64,000 nucleotides of DNA from JALZKA01 sp963715405. GTDB lineage: Bacteria > Actinomycetota > Thermoleophilia > Solirubrobacterales > 70-9. Under the pieces are notes generated by a model. It was not told the origin of the DNA, searched no databases, and saw only the letters and a program-made list of their open reading frames with translations. The translations under genes and the position numbers were made by a program. The stretch covers positions 1,488,001 to 1,552,000 of the forward strand of contig OY970239.1 of assembly GCA_963715405.1 (NCBI GenBank), given 5' to 3'. Of this stretch, positions 61,655 to 64,000 are shown one piece after another; position 1 is the first letter of the stretch, and each line of letters begins with the position of its first letter.

Positions 61655-62953
61655 TCAGCCAGGGTGGAGCTCGAACTCCTGATCGCCGATGCGCACGTCG
61701 TCGCCCGGCTCGAACCCGGCCCGCTCGAGCGCTGCGATCACCCCGATCTCGCGCAGACGATCCTCGAGGTAGGCGAGAGCCTCCGCGTTCGAGAGGTCGT
61801 GGCGCGCGACAAGGAGCTCGATGCCCTGCCCGACGATGCGGAACGCCTCGTTCTCGCGCACGACCTCAAAGCCCTGATCGGCCGCCGGCCGGTAAACCAT
61901 GTGCTCTGCCTCGAACTCGCCGCGGGACTCGGTCGAAGCCGGTTCCGGGCGCACCTCCGCCGGCACCTCCCCAAAGAGCGCACGCACGAGCGCCTCGAGA
62001 CCGTCTCCCGTCGCCGACGACACCGCGACAACGCGAGACGGCTCTGCGCCTACCGACTCAGCCAACTCCCCCACCCACTCGTCTGCGCCATTCGGGGGTA
62101 ACAAGTCCAGCTTCGAGAAGGCGACTATTTCGGGCAGCTCCGTGAGTCCTGCGCCGTAGGCGTCAAGCTCGTCCCTGACCGTCCGATAGGCCTCGGCGGG
62201 CTCGGGCGCCCCTTCTGGCGGGTCAACCTCGACGACGTGGACGAGCACTCGGCAGCGCTCGACGTGGGCCAAGAACTCATGCCCCATCCCCGCGCCCCCG
62301 GCCGCCCCCTCGATCAAGCCTGGGATGTCCGCCAGAACGAGCTGGCGTTCCCCATCGTCGATCGTGCCGAGGATCGGGTCCACAGTGGTGAACGGATAGT
62401 CGGCGACCTTGGGCCGCGCGTTCGTGAGCCGCGCAAGCAAAGACGACTTGCCTGCATTGGGCAGCCCCACTAGCCCGGCATCGGCGAGGAGGCGAAGGCG
62501 AAGCTCGATCCACCCCTCTTGCCCCGGCAAGCCCTTCTCGGCAAAGCGGGGCGCCTGGCGAGTGGACGTCGCAAAGCGCTTGTTCCCGTGGCCGCCCGAG
62601 CCGCCCGCCGCGACAACGGCGCTCTGGCCCGCCTCGACGAGGTCGTAGGAGGTGCCATCGATGCCCTCAGCAGAGGTCCCAGGCGGAACCGGGATCTCGA
62701 GCGCCTCGCCTTGCGCCCCATGCCGGCGAGCGCCCTCGCCGTGCCGCCCTCGTCCCGCCCTGAAATGCCGAGCTATCCGAAGAGCCGCAAGATCACGCCG
62801 GGACGGATCACAAACCAACACCACATCTCCCCCACGCCCACCATCCCCGCCATCAGGCCCACCACGAGGAACATGCGCCTCCCGGCGAAACGAAACCACG
62901 CCGTTTCCCCCAGCACCCCCCTCGACCCAGATACGCGCACGATCGTGAAACAC
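61655..62953 (-). CDS. obgE: GTPase Obg
   Basis: 432 residues, intact. Glycine-rich Obg domain (VEGGAGGNGVVSFRREAHVP, GGPDGGDGGRGGDVV), G domain with GLPNAGKSSLLARL near 165, DIPGLIEGA and FSKLDLL, and a C-terminal OCT domain (IVGQGIELLVARHDLSNAEA). Ribosome assembly and stress GTPase. Start GTG 62953. Follows rplU-rpmA as usual. Confidence 0.96.
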   Translation of the reverse strand: MFHDRARIWVEGGAGGNGVVSFRREAHVPRGGPDGGDGGRGGDVVLVCDPSRRDLAALRIARHFRAGRGRHGEGARRHGAQGEALEIPVPPGTSAEGIDGTSYDLVEAGQSAVVAAGGSGGHGNKRFATSTRQAPRFAEKGLPGQEGWIELRLRLLADAGLVGLPNAGKSSLLARLTNARPKVADYPFTTVDPILGTIDDGERQLVLADIPGLIEGAAGGAGMGHEFLAHVERCRVLVHVVEVDPPEGAPEPAEAYRTVRDELDAYGAGLTELPEIVAFSKLDLLPPNGADEWVGELAESVGAEPSRVVAVSSATGDGLEALVRALFGEVPAEVRPEPASTESRGEFEAEHMVYRPAADQGFEVVRENEAFRIVGQGIELLVARHDLSNAEALAYLEDRLREIGVIAALERAGFEPGDDVRIGDQEFELHPG

Positions 62954-62973
62954 GCGATGAGTCTGGCAGCGAC

Positions 62974-63063
62974 TTAGGCGAGCTGCGAGAGGATCCGCTC
63001 GCGAAGATCAGGATCTAGCGACTCCTTGCGCAGTCCGCGAAGCGCGGCGATCGCCTCGAGCAT
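62974..63063 (-). CDS. possible 29-residue peptide between rpmA and obgE
   Basis: ATG 63063 opens 29 codons (MLEAIAALRGLRKESLDPDL, then RERILSQLA) ending TAA. The peptide is an amphipathic helix pair with good codon use and the frame is also open upstream. It lies 31 nt after the rpmA stop. No ribosome-binding site is evident, so it is a weak candidate; it could be a relic of a longer gene. Confidence 0.3.
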   Translation of the reverse strand: MLEAIAALRGLRKESLDPDLRERILSQLA

Positions 63064-63094
63064 GACGCGGCGGTCGCCCTCTGCAACGGTGCGA

Positions 63095-63349
63095 TTACTC
63101 CGCTTCGGCGACCGAGACGATGCGGCCCTTGCGGGCTGGCTTGAACTCGACCGTGCCGGGGCGCGTGGCGAAGATCGTGTGGTCACGCCCGATGCCGGCG
63201 CCGTCGCCGGGACGGAAGCGCGTGCCGCGCTGGCGCACGATGATCTCGCCCCCTCCGACCGCCTGGCCGGCAAAGACCTTGACCCCGAGCATCTTGGGGT
63301 TTGAGTCGCGTCCGTTCCTGGAGGAGCCGAGCCCCTTCTTGTGGGCCAT
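63095..63349 (-). CDS. rpmA: 50S ribosomal protein L27
   Basis: 84 residues. MAHKKGLGSSRNGRDSNPKM at the N-terminus, LGVKVFAGQAVGGGEIIVRQ, and the C-terminal VEFKPARKGRIVSVAEAE. The N-terminus reaches the peptidyl-transferase centre; there is no cleavable leader as in some Firmicutes. ATG 63349 overlaps the rplU stop (TAATG). Confidence 0.97.
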   Translation of the reverse strand: MAHKKGLGSSRNGRDSNPKMLGVKVFAGQAVGGGEIIVRQRGTRFRPGDGAGIGRDHTIFATRPGTVEFKPARKGRIVSVAEAE

Positions 63350-63798
63350 TAGGCGTCCGCCTTCTTCTTCGCAGGCACCTTCTTGGCCGGAGGTTTCTTC
63401 GCTGCGGGCTTCTTTGCGGCAGGCTTGTCGGCCGGCTCAGCCTTCGCGGCAGGCCCCTTCTTCTCGGCGGGCTTGCGCGTCAGCATCTTCACGTCTTTCA
63501 CTTCGAGCTTCGTGAGCGAGGAGCGATGGCCTCGGCGCTTCCGGTAGCCCTTCTTCGCCTTGTATTTGAAGACCTTGATCTTCTCGCCGCGGAGGTGCTC
63601 GACCACCTCGGCCTCGACCTTCACCTTCTCGAGATCGGAGCCTCCACCGACGAACTTGTCGTCGCCCGAGAACATCACCGGGCGAAGCGTCACCTTTGCG
63701 CCCTCGTCGTCAGGCATGCGATCGACGACCAGCACCGTGCCCTTCTCGGCGCGGTACTGCTTGCCACCAGTCTCGACTATCGCGTAGGTCTCAGCCAT
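63349..63798 (-). CDS. rplU: 50S ribosomal protein L21 with Lys/Ala/Pro-rich C-terminal tail
   Basis: 149 residues. Residues 1-105 are L21 (MAETYAIVETGGKQYRAEKG, KVFKYKAKKGYRKRRGHRSS, LTKLEVKDV). The last 40 residues are a low-complexity tail with repeated PAAKK units resembling histone H1-like tails; ordinary L21 is about 103 residues. The tail may bind rRNA or DNA (inference). ATG 63798; a TAGAAT hexamer at 63812-63817 on the minus strand could be a -10, which would place the mRNA start very close to the ATG. Confidence 0.95.
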   Translation of the reverse strand: MAETYAIVETGGKQYRAEKGTVLVVDRMPDDEGAKVTLRPVMFSGDDKFVGGGSDLEKVKVEAEVVEHLRGEKIKVFKYKAKKGYRKRRGHRSSLTKLEVKDVKMLTRKPAEKKGPAAKAEPADKPAAKKPAAKKPPAKKVPAKKKADA

Positions 63799-64000
63799 GA
63801 GCAGCCGACGATTCTACCTAGGCGAAATAGCCGAGCTGAGCCACGGTTTTGGCGAGGCGATGTCGCTCGCGCCCGACTGTTGGGCGTGAACGACATCGGT
63901 CGAGACCGGCCCTACGCAGCCGGCGCCGATTCGTCCCGGGGGGTCGAGCGGCCCCGCCCTCCTCGCCTGCGGCGCTGCCTGGGCGCTGACTCGTCGCCTT
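63799..64000 (-). other. upstream of rplU, possible 3' end of another gene
   Basis: On the minus strand a frame is open from the window edge to a TAG at 63817-63819, reading Arg-rich text that ends AKTVAQLGYFA. In actinobacteria an RNase E/G gene often precedes rplU and has a basic C-terminus, so this could be its end, but nothing specific identifies it. A TAGAAT hexamer lies 13 nt upstream of the rplU start. Confidence 0.25.

Overview
The window is high-GC bacterial chromosome, most likely an actinobacterium of the class Thermoleophilia (Solirubrobacterales/Gaiellales type). Reasons: GC-rich codon use throughout; the gene order rplU-rpmA-obgE / proB-proA-nadD-rsfS / leuS-comEA-comEC-holA-rpsT / murJ / lepA / hrcA-dnaJ-prmA / yqeY-phoH-ybeY-era; DUF3152, ACT-malic enzyme and group III phosphofructokinase genes; and several small SnoaL/NTF2-like genes of the kind abundant in that class. 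The assignment is an inference, not a computed result. Many conserved genes (polA, trpE, hisIE, cydA, cydB, era, yqeY, the ceramidase) are split between reading frames in patches, whereas long genes such as leuS, comEC, lepA and murJ are clean. The simplest reading is uncorrected single-base indels in the assembly, so broken genes are annotated at their full inferred extent.

Left part (0-14 kb): a YdcZ/DUF606 transporter end, polA, a DCC thiol-disulfide protein, a TPR-LuxR regulator, a covalent-FAD oxidase, an ACT-malic enzyme, a TIGR01777 epimerase, an unusual one-lobe substrate-binding lipoprotein, a phosphofructokinase with pyrophosphate-type active-site residues, a 53-residue membrane protein, and trpF-trpB-trpA.

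Middle-left (14-25.5 kb): hisIE-trpE-trpG-trpD-trpC is separated from trpF-trpB-trpA by about 7 kb of accessory DNA. This carries a SnoaL-like gene, two secreted calcium-binding-type proteins (RTX and MopE-like), and a tightly overlapping epimerase-glycosyltransferase-glycosyltransferase-sulfotransferase operon. Short GTGCTTT/AAAGCAC hairpins lie in its intergenic spaces and near its edges, and an 11-bp tandem repeat resembling a PhoP/OmpR box precedes the sugar operon.

Middle (25.5-48 kb): a cytochrome bd operon diverges from hisIE; then era-ybeY-phoH-yqeY, a divergent pair of secreted hydrolases (a DUF3152 metalloprotease and a carboxypeptidase-amidase fusion), murI, prmA-dnaJ-hrcA, lepA, an M23 endopeptidase, murJ, rpsT, holA, comEC and comEA. 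Upstream of the M23 gene are a perfect CRP-type palindrome and a run of four hairpins. Three covarying palindromes of the form CGAGNGNAGG occur in the window, one of them inside the comEC reading frame.

Right part (48-64 kb): a 122-nt near-perfect hairpin, acylphosphatase, cupin, leuS, small unknown genes, a metallo-beta-lactamase-fold hydrolase, a Phd-like antitoxin next to tRNA-Ala(GGC), a DivIVA-like coiled-coil protein, rsfS-nadD-proA-proB, a large secreted ceramidase-like protein with an RTX tail, obgE, rpmA and rplU. Most housekeeping genes lie on the minus strand with 1-4-nt ATGA/GTGA/TAATG overlaps, which points to long translationally coupled operons.
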